From Trichomonas vaginalis G3 (lineage: Eukaryota > Parabasalia > Trichomonadida > Trichomonadidae): DNA of 64,000 bases. This document shows positions 9,692 through 19,361 of this stretch, piece after piece. Below the pieces are notes generated by a model. It searched no databases. It worked only from the letters and a program-made list of their open reading frames with translations, and had not been told where the DNA came from. How positions within the stretch are numbered: position 1 is the first letter of the stretch; each line of letters begins with the position of its first letter. Where the stretch lies: assembly GCF_026262505.1 (NCBI RefSeq), contig NC_067207.1, positions 26,690,082 to 26,754,081 of the forward strand, in the 5' to 3' direction. Both the position numbers and the translations under genes were made by a program.

Positions 9692-10570
9692 AGTAGTATG
9701 GTTATGTTGGGTACGGCGGCACGACGTTCCACCCTACTCAACTCAACCTTAAAATATTTACAAAGCCGCCAACCACTTCACTAACGAACTCACTAATGTA
9801 AAACTAAACGTTTCTCACATCGTTCTCACTAACCAACTTAACTAATGTTCTCATAAATTTTCCTCAATATCTCATCATCAGTTCTGTAACCCTATTGTAG
9901 TCATACTTGAAGCCATAAACTTTCTCTAACTTCTTAACGTACAATTTACATAACTTACCTTCGTCATCGTATGGTTAATGATATAACTATTTCTATCTTT
10001 ATACACAGTCAATGAAAAGTCAACTGGTCTCGGATGTATTTGAAAGAACATGTTATGCTCAGGAAGAAGAATAATGTTTAAATGTTATGTTTGTTATATG
10101 TTTTTGATTTGTATGAGTTGCTTTTGTTCTGTCATTACATCCAAATAAAATAAAAATAATTTTAAAAAATAAACCTTAAAAAATTATGATATCACCACCC
10201 TCACACGTATGAAAACATAGCACAAAATAAATTTAGGTGAAGTGGTGAAATCTCACCTCTTTTTTCACCTCTTTTTCTCACCCACTTGAATTCATTACTT
10301 TATAACTCTCTTCTTTGTCTCCCAACTCTTTTAACTTCTTCTTAAGTTCAGCAATGTTGTTCTCATGAAGTTTAATCTTCCTTAATATACCTTTCTTATC
10401 TATAATGTTGTTTATCTTCTAAACTGAACGTTACCATCCTTCATAGTAATGAAGTTAAAAAACCTTTCATTGGCAAGCGCCTCCTGATTTAATGTATTCT
10501 ACCAAAAATTTTTTGTTCATTGCTCAGTGACTTTAGTCGTCATTTTACTCTAAATAAAATGTTCAAATAT
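9692..10570. mobile_element. Relic of the palindromic satellite (one arm end)
   Basis: Starting at AGTAGTATGG (9692), this tract aligns with the terminus of the 48152 element. It shares the CGTTCCACC(T/C)TAC block, the AACCTTAAATATTTACAAAGCC block, and the spacer with ATATCACCACCCTCACACGTATGAAAACAT. It also shares the GGTGAAATCTCACC palindrome (10243-10256) and a decayed copy of the small gene found at 48812-49048. Divergence is far higher than between the two arms of the younger element, so this is an older insertion. Broken in many places; the far side is not found. Confidence 0.65.
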
Positions 10571-12792
10571 AAATAAAACTAACATTATTTTTTTCAGTAA
10601 GGAACGCAGGGAGTTTTTACGATTTATTTGAGGAGTAGTTCTTGGTTAAATGTTGGAGTCGGTTTTGGAGCTTGCAACTTTTTGAACAGGAGCTTTTGTC
10701 TTTCATATTCATTAGGTTTAGTCATTGAAGGTGTTGTCTTGGTTGACTAGGCTGTTGGATTTTGAGTTGGTGTTCTGGCGGTATGGTCGTGGTAGTTTGT
10801 GTATAAGATTCACATTACGCTTACAGTGATTTATGTATAACATTGTTGCATGATATGTGTTTCGTTTTTCACTCATTACATTCATGATTACGTCCTGCTG
10901 TAGTAGCAAACCTAGTGGGAGACATAATCTTATATAAGGACTGACACAATGCTATATTGACAGGCGCTGGTGGAACACCTAACTTGTGAGACTGCTCTTT
11001 TGCCATTGTGCAGCTCGTAAGACATAATTCAATAGTGCTCCATATCGTTTGGTAAGTTTGTTCACAATGGTGAAGGTTCACGAAGTTGATGAAGAACTTT
11101 AGTAAGCTAAAAATAAACGTTCATCCTTTATCTCTCACGTCGTCAGTTTGCTAGTATATGAGCTGTCAAAGTCTTATTATTAGGTATGCTGATGTTTCTT
11201 ACTTGTATTGCAAAGCAACAATCCCTCATAAAATCCATAAGTTGGCTTTGGTACGTTATTCAGTTGCTAGTTCAATAGGTCTTTAAACAAACAATTTGTA
11301 TGTTATTGGAAGCAGGTAGATGTTTGACCTTGCTGGAAGCAAAGTCCACTTTCTGTGAAACCAACATAAGAAATGTGTGTGTCATAGCTTATCCATTTAT
11401 GTTCCACACTACATCACTCACCAATGACCTTCATATAACATCTTCATTCAATCCCTATCATATCATGTTTGTATTGCCAGCGTTTGCGCATACATTTCAT
11501 AAAACAGTCCTATGATCGGGTCTTGCAGGCATATTCTCATAAAGCTGCCCATGGAAGCTGAAGCAGTAGAATAAGGTCGTCAAAAATTAACATAATAGTT
11601 TCTTTTCTTCTAATAGGCGCCAAATACTTTAACGATTATTAGGCGGTAAGCTGCGTAAAGGCCAGCTTGAAACTATCTGTATTCTGTGAGAATGAACCCC
11701 ATAGATCGCAATCCATAACTTTAACAGGAAAACATAAGCCTCGGTTTGTATAATTTCTAACACAGTTCTTGTATAAATTGTTAGGTCTAAGAGAGATGAC
11801 TTGGATGAAGAAACATTCAATTAAAAATCCTTTGTTCGAAAAGTAGCAGACGGACTAACCTCATCATATGCAATCAAAGTATAACGTGTCCACTAGCTTC
11901 TGACTGCCTTCTTATCATAGTGAATGCTTCATTTTCCATGAAGCAAATTTTATTGTCGGTGGATTTGAATCTGAAGCAAATGCAACTATTAAGAGTTGGA
12001 CTGGAAAGCAATGATACATACAGATACTAGATGTGCATTTGTAATGCGTCGCTACGAACTTTACTTTTAAGCTGAATGTTTCCTGCAAAAGCTGGAATAA
12101 ATGAGAAAGCTTCTAATGGAGGAATCTTCTAACAGGAATCTTAAACGAAGTAAAAAAATGTTTTTCCTGCTGTATTGGACATAACAATTGTCCTGTTCTG
12201 CAATGTTCCGAATGACTCGCAACACATTCATGTCGAGTTCTTGAGAAAACATCTACTTTCTTATTGTGTTCGGTAGTTTTGTGAGTTTGAAGTTTATAAT
12301 ATGCTTCTTTCTCTTGCGTTCGTTCCTTGAGAATATACGATACGACCACCTTGTTGCAAGCGATATATGATATCCAGCAAACTGGCATAGCAAGCGTCAT
12401 CGAAAGCCAAATCCAAATATCTGGTGGGTTTGTTATGGAACCGAACAATTTCTTTATCTGCAATAATTGACCTTCCATTTTTTATACGTAATGAATCGTT
12501 TGTAAAGCGTCAACCATTTTCACCAGGAGGTGAGAGATTGAAATGTTACCCATGTGTTATCTTTAGCAGTTCCCCCGGTTTGTGATGAATCTTTTGGCAA
12601 ATATTTTCTATTAGTGTCACCAATTTGAACTGCATTGTTATGATATGCGACAATAATGAGCGAAATCTGATAATAGCTCTGCTGGAGTAAATTCGTTTTA
12701 AGCTGTTCGTTCTGCTGTATTTCTTCAGATAAAAATATCTATTTCACTGTCATTATTCTCACTCTTCATTTCTTGATCTTCGTGGTGGAAGT
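10571..12792. other. Diverged element DNA without intact genes
   Basis: About 2.2 kb with coding-like composition but no frame longer than about 120 codons and no recognised domain. The longest minus-strand piece (12113-12478) shows no convincing family motif. A proline/valine-rich fragment lies near 10640-10720. I interpret the tract as decayed element genes adjoining the satellite relic. No RNA gene or clean repeat is seen. Confidence 0.45.
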
Positions 12793-12829
12793 TCTGAACG
12801 ATGTAAAGTAGCCTTCACTGCAACGTTCC

Positions 12830-13160
12830 GTATCGAATGAACCATATGTTATGAAGTTATATCCAACAACTGGGTCTAACCATAACAAAACTATTGGTAT
12901 AAGACTTTTGTCTATAAGATATGCTGTAGTTCCATAGAATCTTACGATATTAAAAGCTCAGGATTTCTTGTCAAAATTTTCTGAGTAGAAGCAATTTTAA
13001 CCCAGTCCTTCGGTCTCTTTCCAGATGGAGATAAAATGTCTGACAAAGATATTTGTTGTATTTCTTTGAGTATCTTACGTTTAAATCACCACTATCTAAC
13101 CAATTTGGTGTCATTGTCTATCTTTTTAACTGTTTCAAACTCAATGTTTGCATTTCTGTT
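12830..13160 (-). pseudogene. KilA-N gene remnant, inverted copy
   Basis: The same diverged KilA-N pieces as at 6418-6815 lie on the minus strand inside the right arm, again preceded by the promoter-like A/T stretch and palindrome spacer (13165-13430). Broken in a similar way to the other copy, so decay probably began before the duplication. No independent function is inferred. Confidence 0.55.
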
Positions 13161-13411
13161 CTTACATACAAAATAAAAAAATAAATAAAAATAAAACTAA
13201 CTTTATTTTTTCTGTCTTAAGGAAATTCATGACAAATTCAAGAGGGTAGAAATGAGGGTAGAAAACAGGTTAGATCTAACCTTCTACCCTAAACATTATT
13301 TTTGGGTCCTTTACACTCATTACGAAGAAGTCATGACAAAACATTTACGAAGAAGTCATGAAAATTCAAGAGGTTAGAAAACGTGTTAGAAAACATGTTA
13401 GATCTAACATG
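13161..13411. promoter_or_regulatory. Palindrome spacer, inverted copy
   Basis: The counterpart of 6163-6417. It has a promoter-like stretch on the minus strand and AGATCT palindromes with GGTT/AACC arms (core near 13272) and ACATGTT/AACATGT arms (core near 13402). One or two GAAGAAGTCATGACAAA repeats are present. Confidence 0.55.
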
Positions 13412-13759
13412 TTAACATAAATTATATTTTTGGTCCGGGAACAACTTTCTCTCAATTGGAGCTATGGCATACTCTTTGCGTAAACGGTTCAGACCTTCTT
13501 CGAACTCTTGGTCTCTCTTCGATTTGGATTGAGATTGGAATTGCTGGGGTGGAGCTTGCTGGAACATCCAAGGGTTGGGGAAGTAAGGCATAGGCAGAGG
13601 AGGGTAGTTCGGGAAGCCTTGTGGTAGGTAGTAACCTTGAGGTGGAAATTGGTAGAAATTCGGAGGTACTTGCTGGAACTGAGGTTGCTGAGGAGACTGT
13701 TGTGGTTCTTTAGGTTCCTCTGGTTTGGGAATGGACTGGGTTGGTGGGACGTGGGACAT
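13412..13759 (-). CDS. Proline/glutamine-rich element protein, second copy
   Basis: Near-identical to the frame at 5815-6162, with a few substitutions in the PQGFPNYPPLP region. The start chosen is the ATG at 13759 (MSHVPP). The frame also stays open upstream through the 22-bp repeat block (to 13906), where repeat-encoded FRQKK/FPTEK peptides could extend the protein. That extension cannot be decided from sequence alone. Confidence 0.5.
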   Translation of the reverse strand: MSHVPPTQSIPKPEEPKEPQQSPQQPQFQQVPPNFYQFPPQGYYLPQGFPNYPPLPMPYFPNPWMFQQAPPQQFQSQSKSKRDQEFEEGLNRLRKEYAIAPIERKLFPDQKYNLC

Positions 13760-13775
13760 TCGTTTGTGTCCTGTC

Positions 13776-14007
13776 GGAAGGAAAAACTTTTTCTGTCGGA
13801 AGGAAAAACTTTTTCTGTCGGAAGGAAAAACTTTTTCTGTCGGAAAGAAAAACTTTTTCTGTCGGAAAGAAAAACTTTTTCTGAAGTTCGACCAAAAAGT
13901 TCTCAATTTTCGAAAATTTGAATGGTTTACGGACGGAAAACTGGAAAAACTTTTTCTGTCGGAAGGAAAAACTTTTTCTGTCGGAAGGAAAAACTTTTTC
14001 TGTCGGA
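13776..14007. repeat. 22-23-bp tandem repeats, second copy
   Basis: Two blocks (about 13776-13880 and 13945-14007) of CTTTTTCTGTCGGAAGGAAAAA units on this strand mirror the array at 5569-5803. Copy number differs between the arms. Unit length of 22-23 makes the reading frame rotate. Confidence 0.8.
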
Positions 14008-14128
14008 TGGAAGGACTCGGAATGCCAGAAGGATTTGACGAGGCAGTTTACCTAATTTAAAAAACGACTGCGTAAAAGACTACTTGCGCAAGGTCATGAA
14101 GCCCCAAGGTCAAGTTCACACTATTTCT

Positions 14129-14153
14129 NNNNNNNNNNNNNNNNNNNNNNNNN
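14129..14153. other. Run of 25 undetermined bases
   Basis: Twenty-five N. Comparison with the left arm (about 5430-5445) suggests very little real sequence is missing, because the flanks meet a matching ACTATTTCT / GAAGGGCTGC junction there. It may be a scaffold join at a repeat boundary, so the joining of 1-14128 to 14154 onward should be treated with caution. Confidence 0.95.
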
Positions 14154-14403
14154 GAAGGGCTGCCTTGAATCTCGAGACTTCGACTGGAATTCCAATTCAA
14201 ATACCAGAAAACACTCCTTTCGACGACATAAAGCAAGCAAAGAAAGAAGCTCTTGTTAAGTTCCTAAACAAACGTCCTTGGATACTACTTCCAAACAAGG
14301 AGAACCCCCTACCCATATGAAATTGGCAATTCAGTCTCTCCTTCGCTTCTCAGGACAACCATTCTACATAACCTGTGAAGGCGACATCCAACCAGTTCAG
14401 TAA
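14154..14403 (+). pseudogene. C-terminal piece of an element structural gene (candidate)
   Basis: Plus-strand coding ending near 14403 with the peptide QPFYITCEGDIQPVQ. The same C-terminal peptide occurs on the minus strand at the end of the window (63933-64000), so this is a conserved Maverick gene tail. Position next to the convergent penton-like gene would suit the major capsid protein, but that is only inferred from Polinton gene pairing. Broken; only the end is present. Confidence 0.45.
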
Positions 14404-14517
14404 ACCTTAACGTTTAACTTCACTTTTTTATGTTTTTTGTGAAAGTGTCAAAAATAAATTGTTTTCATGAGTTTTCTACGATATTAGAAAAAATGTTATT
14501 TTCTAATATCTTCACAT
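14404..14517. terminator. Convergent 3' spacer with short hairpin
   Basis: Between two converging genes lies an inverted repeat with ATTAGAAAA...TTTTCTAAT stems (about 14484-14508). It may help end both transcripts. The only evidence is position and stem symmetry. Confidence 0.35.
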
Positions 14518-15378
14518 TCAATACTTTTTCAGCACTTTTCCGTAGTTATATATGAAAGACAATTCGAGATAAAAGTCATAGTACAATGGAATAATATGTT
14601 GCACACCATTTGTTGTGAACCAAACTTGAAAGTCAGAGAAACTGTTACTAGGTGGTTCGTAGAATTTAGAAGCAAAGTCATAAAAGTCCTTACCAATACA
14701 TAGAAAACTATTGTTGCTTGAACTGAAACTTGCATGACACATAACATTTTGAGGGTCAAACACGTTTCTATAAACTGTCAAATCTGCTGGTGGAAGTATA
14801 AATTGAAATGGACCATCTGGTGGTAATGGTTCGTTCTGGTTTAGTAACCGAAGAAATTGTGCCCAAGAACGTTTGTCTACTTTCCAAAATAAAAACTCTG
14901 TATCTCTTGGAGGGTTAATTTCAATCTTTTGAAATGAAACGGTGGAGTTCATCTTGTCATATTCTAGTTTCAGATAGTATGTTCCATTTAGTAAAGAGTC
15001 GTATTTTTCTTGAAATTCCCAATAATATTTGTTCATTTGAGTTTGAAAGTCATTTAGAGTTTTCTCAAGACTTTCGTCTGAACGAACTGTAAAGATTCTC
15101 ATTTCGTCAAATTTGTCTATTAGACCATCAGAACCTTTATACTGCCCATGAAAATATACTGCGAACATAAATGCGTTAGTTCTATTTGAAAACAAAACTC
15201 TTCTAAATCCTATTGCCTTTGCATCTGAAGGACTTTGAAGCCAACGAATTGGATAGTCAAACCTGTATACTCGGGATGAAATTTCTTCATCTGAAATAGT
15301 CCTACCAGCATTTGTAAAGATATAGTCTAACGGTTTTGTATCTGCTACTTTTGTTCTTTGTTTTTCAACCTGAAGCAT
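14518..15378 (-). CDS. Penton-like virion protein candidate
   Basis: A 286-residue open frame starting MLQVEKQRTKVADTKPLDYI. It is paralogous over its whole length to the proteins at 19362-20216 and 40019-40867. Shared landmarks are a YRFDYP(L/I)RWL block near residue 40, FDP(Q/A) then HASFS, NSFLC and DFYEKP/DFYDF near residues 205-245, and a Phe/Tyr-rich end FYLELSFIYNY. It has no signal peptide or membrane helix and is beta-rich in appearance. Polintons carry a penton-like minor capsid protein of this size, but that identification is inference. It looks whole and diverged from the A and B copies, so it belongs to another Maverick lineage. Confidence 0.55.
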   Translation of the reverse strand: MLQVEKQRTKVADTKPLDYIFTNAGRTISDEEISSRVYRFDYPIRWLQSPSDAKAIGFRRVLFSNRTNAFMFAVYFHGQYKGSDGLIDKFDEMRIFTVRSDESLEKTLNDFQTQMNKYYWEFQEKYDSLLNGTYYLKLEYDKMNSTVSFQKIEINPPRDTEFLFWKVDKRSWAQFLRLLNQNEPLPPDGPFQFILPPADLTVYRNVFDPQNVMCHASFSSSNNSFLCIGKDFYDFASKFYEPPSNSFSDFQVWFTTNGVQHIIPLYYDFYLELSFIYNYGKVLKKY

Positions 15379-15539
15379 TTAATATATGTAAAAATATATT
15401 GTTTTAAAATGGTATGCCATTTCATATTTCTCATCTAACAAACAAGTTTCCCAACGGTCTTCTCCAACAAACTCAGCGTACATTTCAAATAAAATTTAAA
15501 AAATGTCACTTTTTTAAAATAAATTTTTACTTCATGCAA

Positions 15540-15778
15540 TGTTCACTAACATGGAAAGGCATGTCCATAAGACGTTCTTCTTCTAACCTCTCTAGTCTGT
15601 TTGGATAATTTGCACGTGCTGTTTCCAAATCCATTTCGTAGCGAAGACCAGCCAGTTTGTCATAGACTTTTATGGGTCTTCCCTTCCTATATTTAAACTT
15701 CTTCGAAACTCTCCAACCATATCTTTGTAACTCTGCTTTTATTCTAGCAGACTTTCTATCCATTCTATATGGGGGCAT
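15540..15778 (-). pseudogene. Polymerase-adjacent basic protein, truncated copy
   Basis: Starts MPPYRMDRKSARIKAEL (ATG 15778) and is nearly identical to the start of the 44660 gene, which lies directly before the polymerase in Maverick B. It is strongly basic, then charged and helical. It may be the N-terminal region of the polymerase or a separate small protein. The copy ends at the edge of Maverick A. Confidence 0.55.
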
Positions 15779-15809
15779 TTTTATAAAAAGAAAAAAAATA
15801 TTTTTTTCT

Positions 15810-16034
15810 TTACTTAACATAACCGCCTGCTGCCATAAGTCTTTGACGCCAACCCATACCAGCTAATGAAGGTTGACTTGGTTTAGTTTCCAAACTAAAC
15901 TTTGGTTTTGGTTTATCTTCAGTTTTTGGTTTTTCTTCTTCTATCGGTTTTTCGTCACTTTTCGGTTTCTCTGACTTTACTTCACTTGCAGGAACAGTTG
16001 TGTCGTCAACATCTTCATAAATATCATATGCCAT
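15810..16034 (-). CDS. Small acidic/lysine-rich element protein
   Basis: 74 residues from the ATG at 16034 (MAYDIYEDVDDTT). The middle is a Lys/Glu/Pro-rich stretch (SEKPKSDEKPIEEEKPK). It ends in a basic glycine tail (MGWRQRLMAAGGYVK). This looks disordered with a conserved C-terminal motif, possibly a maturation or binding segment. The counterpart in Maverick B is at 44402-44625. Unknown function. Confidence 0.55.
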   Translation of the reverse strand: MAYDIYEDVDDTTVPASEVKSEKPKSDEKPIEEEKPKTEDKPKPKFSLETKPSQPSLAGMGWRQRLMAAGGYVK

Positions 16035-16051
16035 TTGTTTTTGTTTTCCTT

Positions 16052-16393
16052 TCAACTTTTTGTGTTTTTGTAAAGTTTAGAATATTTCGACTCTAAGTCA
16101 ATGAGATGTTCTATAATGAACTGTTGGTCAGTGAAGTAAACTTTTCCATCTGTTGTCTCGAAAGCTCCTTCAGACTTCAATATTTTATTTGTGAGAGTCT
16201 GTTTCTTTTTTGAGATACTTGCCGTTCCATTTTTATGAAAAGTGACTTTGTAGTTAGGGTTTGTATTTCCAGACCTGGCACTTTCTATTATTGAATTTTT
16301 CTCTTCATCTGTAAGTTCTTTGACAGGTTTTGACAATGGTTCTGAACTTTTTGTTTGTGGTGTCAAATCTACCGTTTCAACTTCTTCGGTCAT
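16052..16393 (-). CDS. Hypothetical element protein, 113 aa
   Basis: Starts MTEEVETVDLTPQTK. It has a helical acidic first half and a lysine/threonine-rich centre with a KVTFHKNGTASISKKKQTL stretch that looks like a beta hairpin. The C-terminal helix is LIDLESKYSKLY. The counterpart in Maverick B is at 44043-44380. An ACTGAGATGAA motif directly precedes the ATG, as it does for the gene at 16565. No family recognised. Confidence 0.6.
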   Translation of the reverse strand: MTEEVETVDLTPQTKSSEPLSKPVKELTDEEKNSIIESARSGNTNPNYKVTFHKNGTASISKKKQTLTNKILKSEGAFETTDGKVYFTDQQFIIEHLIDLESKYSKLYKNTKS

Positions 16394-16412
16394 TTCATCT
16401 CAGTAAAAAATT
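16394..16412 (-). promoter_or_regulatory. TTTTTTACTGAGATGAA core promoter
   Basis: The minus strand reads TTTTTTACTGAGATGAA directly into the ATG at 16393. The same sequence lies before the ATG of the 50-aa gene (about 16566-16582). Both are conserved in Maverick B (about 43853-43868 and 44026-44042). The fixed distance to the start suggests a core promoter with a very short 5' leader. Confidence 0.6.
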
Positions 16413-16565
16413 TTAGTTTGGTTTGTTTTCAACTGGTTGTTGTTGTTTTTTAAGTCGGTCTAAAACTTCCTGAGGTATAGGAAGAACTTGACAAACACGT
16501 TGTGTAACTGCTGGAAGCCGACAAATCCATCTTGAACCCATTTGTCTCAATGCTGTATTGTTCAT
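16413..16565 (-). CDS. Short element protein, 50 aa
   Basis: A small frame from ATG 16565 (MNNTALRQMGSRWICRLP) to 16413. It has two Cys, a basic first half and a helical VLDRLKKQQQ segment. It sits in a row of same-strand genes and carries the ACTGAGATGAA promoter motif, which is the main reason to accept it. The counterpart in Maverick B is at 43869-44023. Unknown function. Confidence 0.5.
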   Translation of the reverse strand: MNNTALRQMGSRWICRLPAVTQRVCQVLPIPQEVLDRLKKQQQPVENKPN

Positions 16566-16584
16566 TTCATCTCAGTAAAAAACT

Positions 16585-16986
16585 TTACATTCCCCACGTT
16601 TGAGGCGGTTGAGGTTGGTTATTGTTTACCCATTGTTGTGCATGGTTATATCCTCTGTTAAAGAATCTTTCACCTTGGTCCATATAGTGTCCTGCTTGGT
16701 TATAGTAGTCATTTGCTTTGTTATAATAGTTTCCTGCTTGTCTTCCTACATTGTCCATCCATCCTTGAACTTTTCCTCTTGTTTCAGGATTTGGAATAAG
16801 ATTTGTTGCATCTCGTGCTACATCCCAACCTTTCTGTACAGTTTGTATAATAGGTTGTGCTTTCTCTTTAAGTATACCTAATGTACTCAAAATCTTCCTT
16901 CCAACTCCAAATACACCTCTGGCTATTGTTCCCACTGCGGGCAAAAATCTGGATGCAACTCCTGCTAATGCGCCAAATAAACCCAT
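16585..16986 (-). CDS. Membrane-active glycine-rich protein candidate
   Basis: 133 residues starting MGLFGALAGVASRFLPAVG. An N-terminal hydrophobic amphipathic helix with small residues is followed by a basic stretch (GVGRKILSTLG). The C-terminal half is rich in Asn, Tyr and Gln with a repeated YYNxA motif and ends PQPPQTWGM. An N-terminal lytic-type helix is reminiscent of virion proteins that disrupt membranes, such as adenovirus protein VI, but no homology is claimed. It is divergent from the integrase, 17 bp apart. Looks whole. Confidence 0.55.
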   Translation of the reverse strand: MGLFGALAGVASRFLPAVGTIARGVFGVGRKILSTLGILKEKAQPIIQTVQKGWDVARDATNLIPNPETRGKVQGWMDNVGRQAGNYYNKANDYYNQAGHYMDQGERFFNRGYNHAQQWVNNNQPQPPQTWGM

Positions 16987-17003
16987 TTCTTATAGGATAA
17001 AAA

Positions 17004-17962
17004 ATGACGAATCCAAACAAGGACCCCTATGTTTCTAAAGCGACAAAAAAAGCACTCATGATAAAAATCTTTAGTTCAACACCAAATGCTTGGTTTATGG
17101 ATATCTTGGAAAACATTCCGAGAGTTAGAACAGATGGACCACCATACTGGCTAATATTTGTCGGTCAAAACACAAGATACTGTGAAGCCATACCATTACA
17201 GTCCAAAGCTATTTTAGATATCTTAGCAGCTTTGACAATATTCGTTGACAAATACCATCCAACAAAACTGACATCTGACTGTGAAAGTTCTTTCAAATCA
17301 GATGATGTAAAAAACTATCTGCGTTCAAAAATGTAAACCAATATTTCATTGTCGACCAAAACCATTCTGCTCTTGGTGTCATTGACGGTTGTATAAAAAT
17401 GTTAAGAGACTTAAACCAACCACAAGGTGGTGAAGCAAATGAAATGTCATATGACGACAAATATAGACACTTCTCCATGGCAAAGATGAGACAAGTTTTA
17501 AATATTTACAATAGCCGTAAACAAAAAGGTTTGGGAAACCACTCCCCCGAAGAAATGAAAAACAACCCTGACTTAGAGAAAGACTATATATTTAATAATT
17601 TAGTCAAAAGAGACAAACAAGAAAGAATGCCGGGCTTCAAACTTCAGAAAGGTGACAAAGTAAAAATAGAAATACCTAAACGCGACCCATATGAAAATAC
17701 TATTGACTATGACAACAATGGGAACCCGACAGGTACTCACATTCGTGTTCGTAAAAATAGAAGAAAGTATACAAGAGAATATTATGAAGTTTTAGGCAAA
17801 CATGGCAAAATGTACACACTGCAAGCAGAAGATAAAACTACTATTGTCAGACCTCGTTTCAAACTTGTCAAAGTTCAAGGTGGTATACTTTCAAAGACAG
17901 TTCCTAACAAATATAAGACAACTCCTGACGAATATGCTAAAGAAGTTGAAAATGACGACTAA
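17004..17962 (+). pseudogene. Retroviral-type (rve) integrase, copy A
   Basis: An integrase core is recognisable. WFMDILE is the first acidic strand, a YWLIFV strand follows, and TSDCESSF holds the second acidic residue. Then comes QNHSALGVIDGCIKML with the third acidic position. A basic C-terminal domain contains LQKGDKVKIEIPKRDPYE and a YTREYYEVLGK segment like the SH3/chromo-type tails of Polinton integrases. The enzyme would join element ends to target DNA. It ends overlapping the fibre stop by four bases, convergently. Copy A looks broken at about one place. Confidence 0.85.
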
Positions 17963-19342
17963 GCATTTCTATACCATGCGTAAACTGTCATGTAAGGTGG
18001 CATGTAGTCTTTACTTTGTCCCGTTGTTTGCGTATATCCTGAAACGCGATGTGTATGGTCTCCTTCTCCCCAAGTTTCATCCCAGTAACCTTTATAGCAA
18101 AACTTAACGTCGTCTTTAACATCATATCCTTTACCTTTTGTCATTGCTGACCAACCCCAATATTTATGCCTATGCAAACCTGCTTGAGATGTACTTAAAT
18201 TTATGTAGTGACTGTGTGCAGGTAAATTTGCACCTGAAATCGTTTTACTTCCACCTGTTTCCTTTGAAGAGTTTGCACAATACAAAAACCTGTCGACTAT
18301 TTGAGTCCAAGTTCCAAAACCCAGAACTGTTTCTGGATTTGTGAGTTCATTGACGTATAAATAGAGCCTATAGGATATAATGTTTGAAGTATTTCTGTCT
18401 TTAATGTTTGAAGCTCTGTTTTGTCTGCTTTCTTGTCACATTGCGGGTAGTTCATATGCTTCAAAGTTTCTGGCATGATCTTCGATATTCCTGCAACTCT
18501 TATCTAAATTGTTAAGAGATCTTTTACGCTTGTACTCGGATTCTCTAAAGGTGCACTTGAACCAAGGTCAAAGTTCAGTATTATGTCGTCTGCTCTAACA
18601 GTTGTAAACTTGTATGTGTATGAGTCTTATTTGCTTTCTTCTCTAACTCATCGTTAACATAAGTTTTATCTGCTTTAAGGTCTAAACATCCTGAAAACCC
18701 ATCCTGTATCAGCTTTAGTTTTTAAAATCTTCGATGTCCATTCATGATACCATTCAGCCCTTTCTATAATTTCATTATCTTTTTCATCCACATATTCCTT
18801 ATCTGCTTTCTTCTCTAACCTACTAGCCACACAATCCTTATCGCTTTCTTTTTCAAGGCTAACGTTTAAGTCTGTTATTTCAGATATAGAATGTGTATGA
18901 GTCTTTTTAGAATATTCGTTTTCAGCTCTTGTCACTTCACTTGACATTTTATTGTCAACATATGTTTTGTCTGCTAGTTCAGGATGAGTATGTTCTTTTG
19001 TTGCATAAGCATTGTTAGCTCTTTCTTCTTCCTTTGCTATTGCATTCGTCTACATATTCTTTGTCAGCTTTGTTGTCAACATCTGCTTTCAAAAGAAGTT
19101 CATTTATAGGTTTCTCGTTTAAAGTTCCTTTTGTTGGATTTATACAGACAGTATTGTTCTTCTTGTCTTGAAATAGAAACTCATCTGTTAAAGGGTTTAA
19201 TGTCAGTTTTAAGTTTCCTTCTTTCAATGACTTCAGATATCTTAGAATAGTTTGAAAAGTTTGTTGTGTTCTTATTTAGAGCTTGCATAATGAGTTGTCG
19301 GTTGTGTTGTATTTCTCTCATGGAAGCAATATCTTTCGACAT
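17959..19342 (-). pseudogene. Tail-fibre-like protein with phage collar domain, copy A
   Basis: The N-terminal part (ATG 19342, MSKDIASMREIQHN) is helical. The shaft has repeated KADKEYVDE and HTHSISEITDL motifs typical of phage tail fibres. The C-terminal domain shows LPAHSHYI, HTHRVSGYTQTTGQ and PPYMTVYAWYRNA, the histidine-rich collar-type end of phage fibres. Presumed role is a receptor-binding spike on the particle. The middle differs strongly from copy B, while both ends are conserved. Broken, with several breaks. Confidence 0.75.
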
Positions 19343-19361
19343 TTTTATTCTAGATAAAAAT
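19343..19361. promoter_or_regulatory. Palindromic divergent promoter
   Basis: Only 19 bp separate the fibre start (minus) and the penton-like start (plus). The sequence TTTTTAT-TCTAGA-TAAAAATA is nearly a perfect palindrome. The same arrangement is kept in Maverick B (40868-40885). It implies coordinated expression of the two virion-type genes from one symmetric element. Confidence 0.65.

Larger units (their letters stand above)
12793..14161. repeat. Right arm of 1.35-kb inverted repeat
   Basis: This arm is the reverse complement of 5430-6779, with the same gene and repeat order on the opposite strand. The inner end is CTGAACGATGT (12793-12803). The outer end reaches GAAGGGCTGC (about 14154-14163), just past the run of undetermined bases. 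The arms differ by small indels and by 22-bp repeat number, so they are separate copies. Confidence 0.85.

Noticed and set aside
12113-12478. Candidate packaging ATPase fragment
   Set aside because: No Walker motif is visible, and the peptide is not convincing in any frame.
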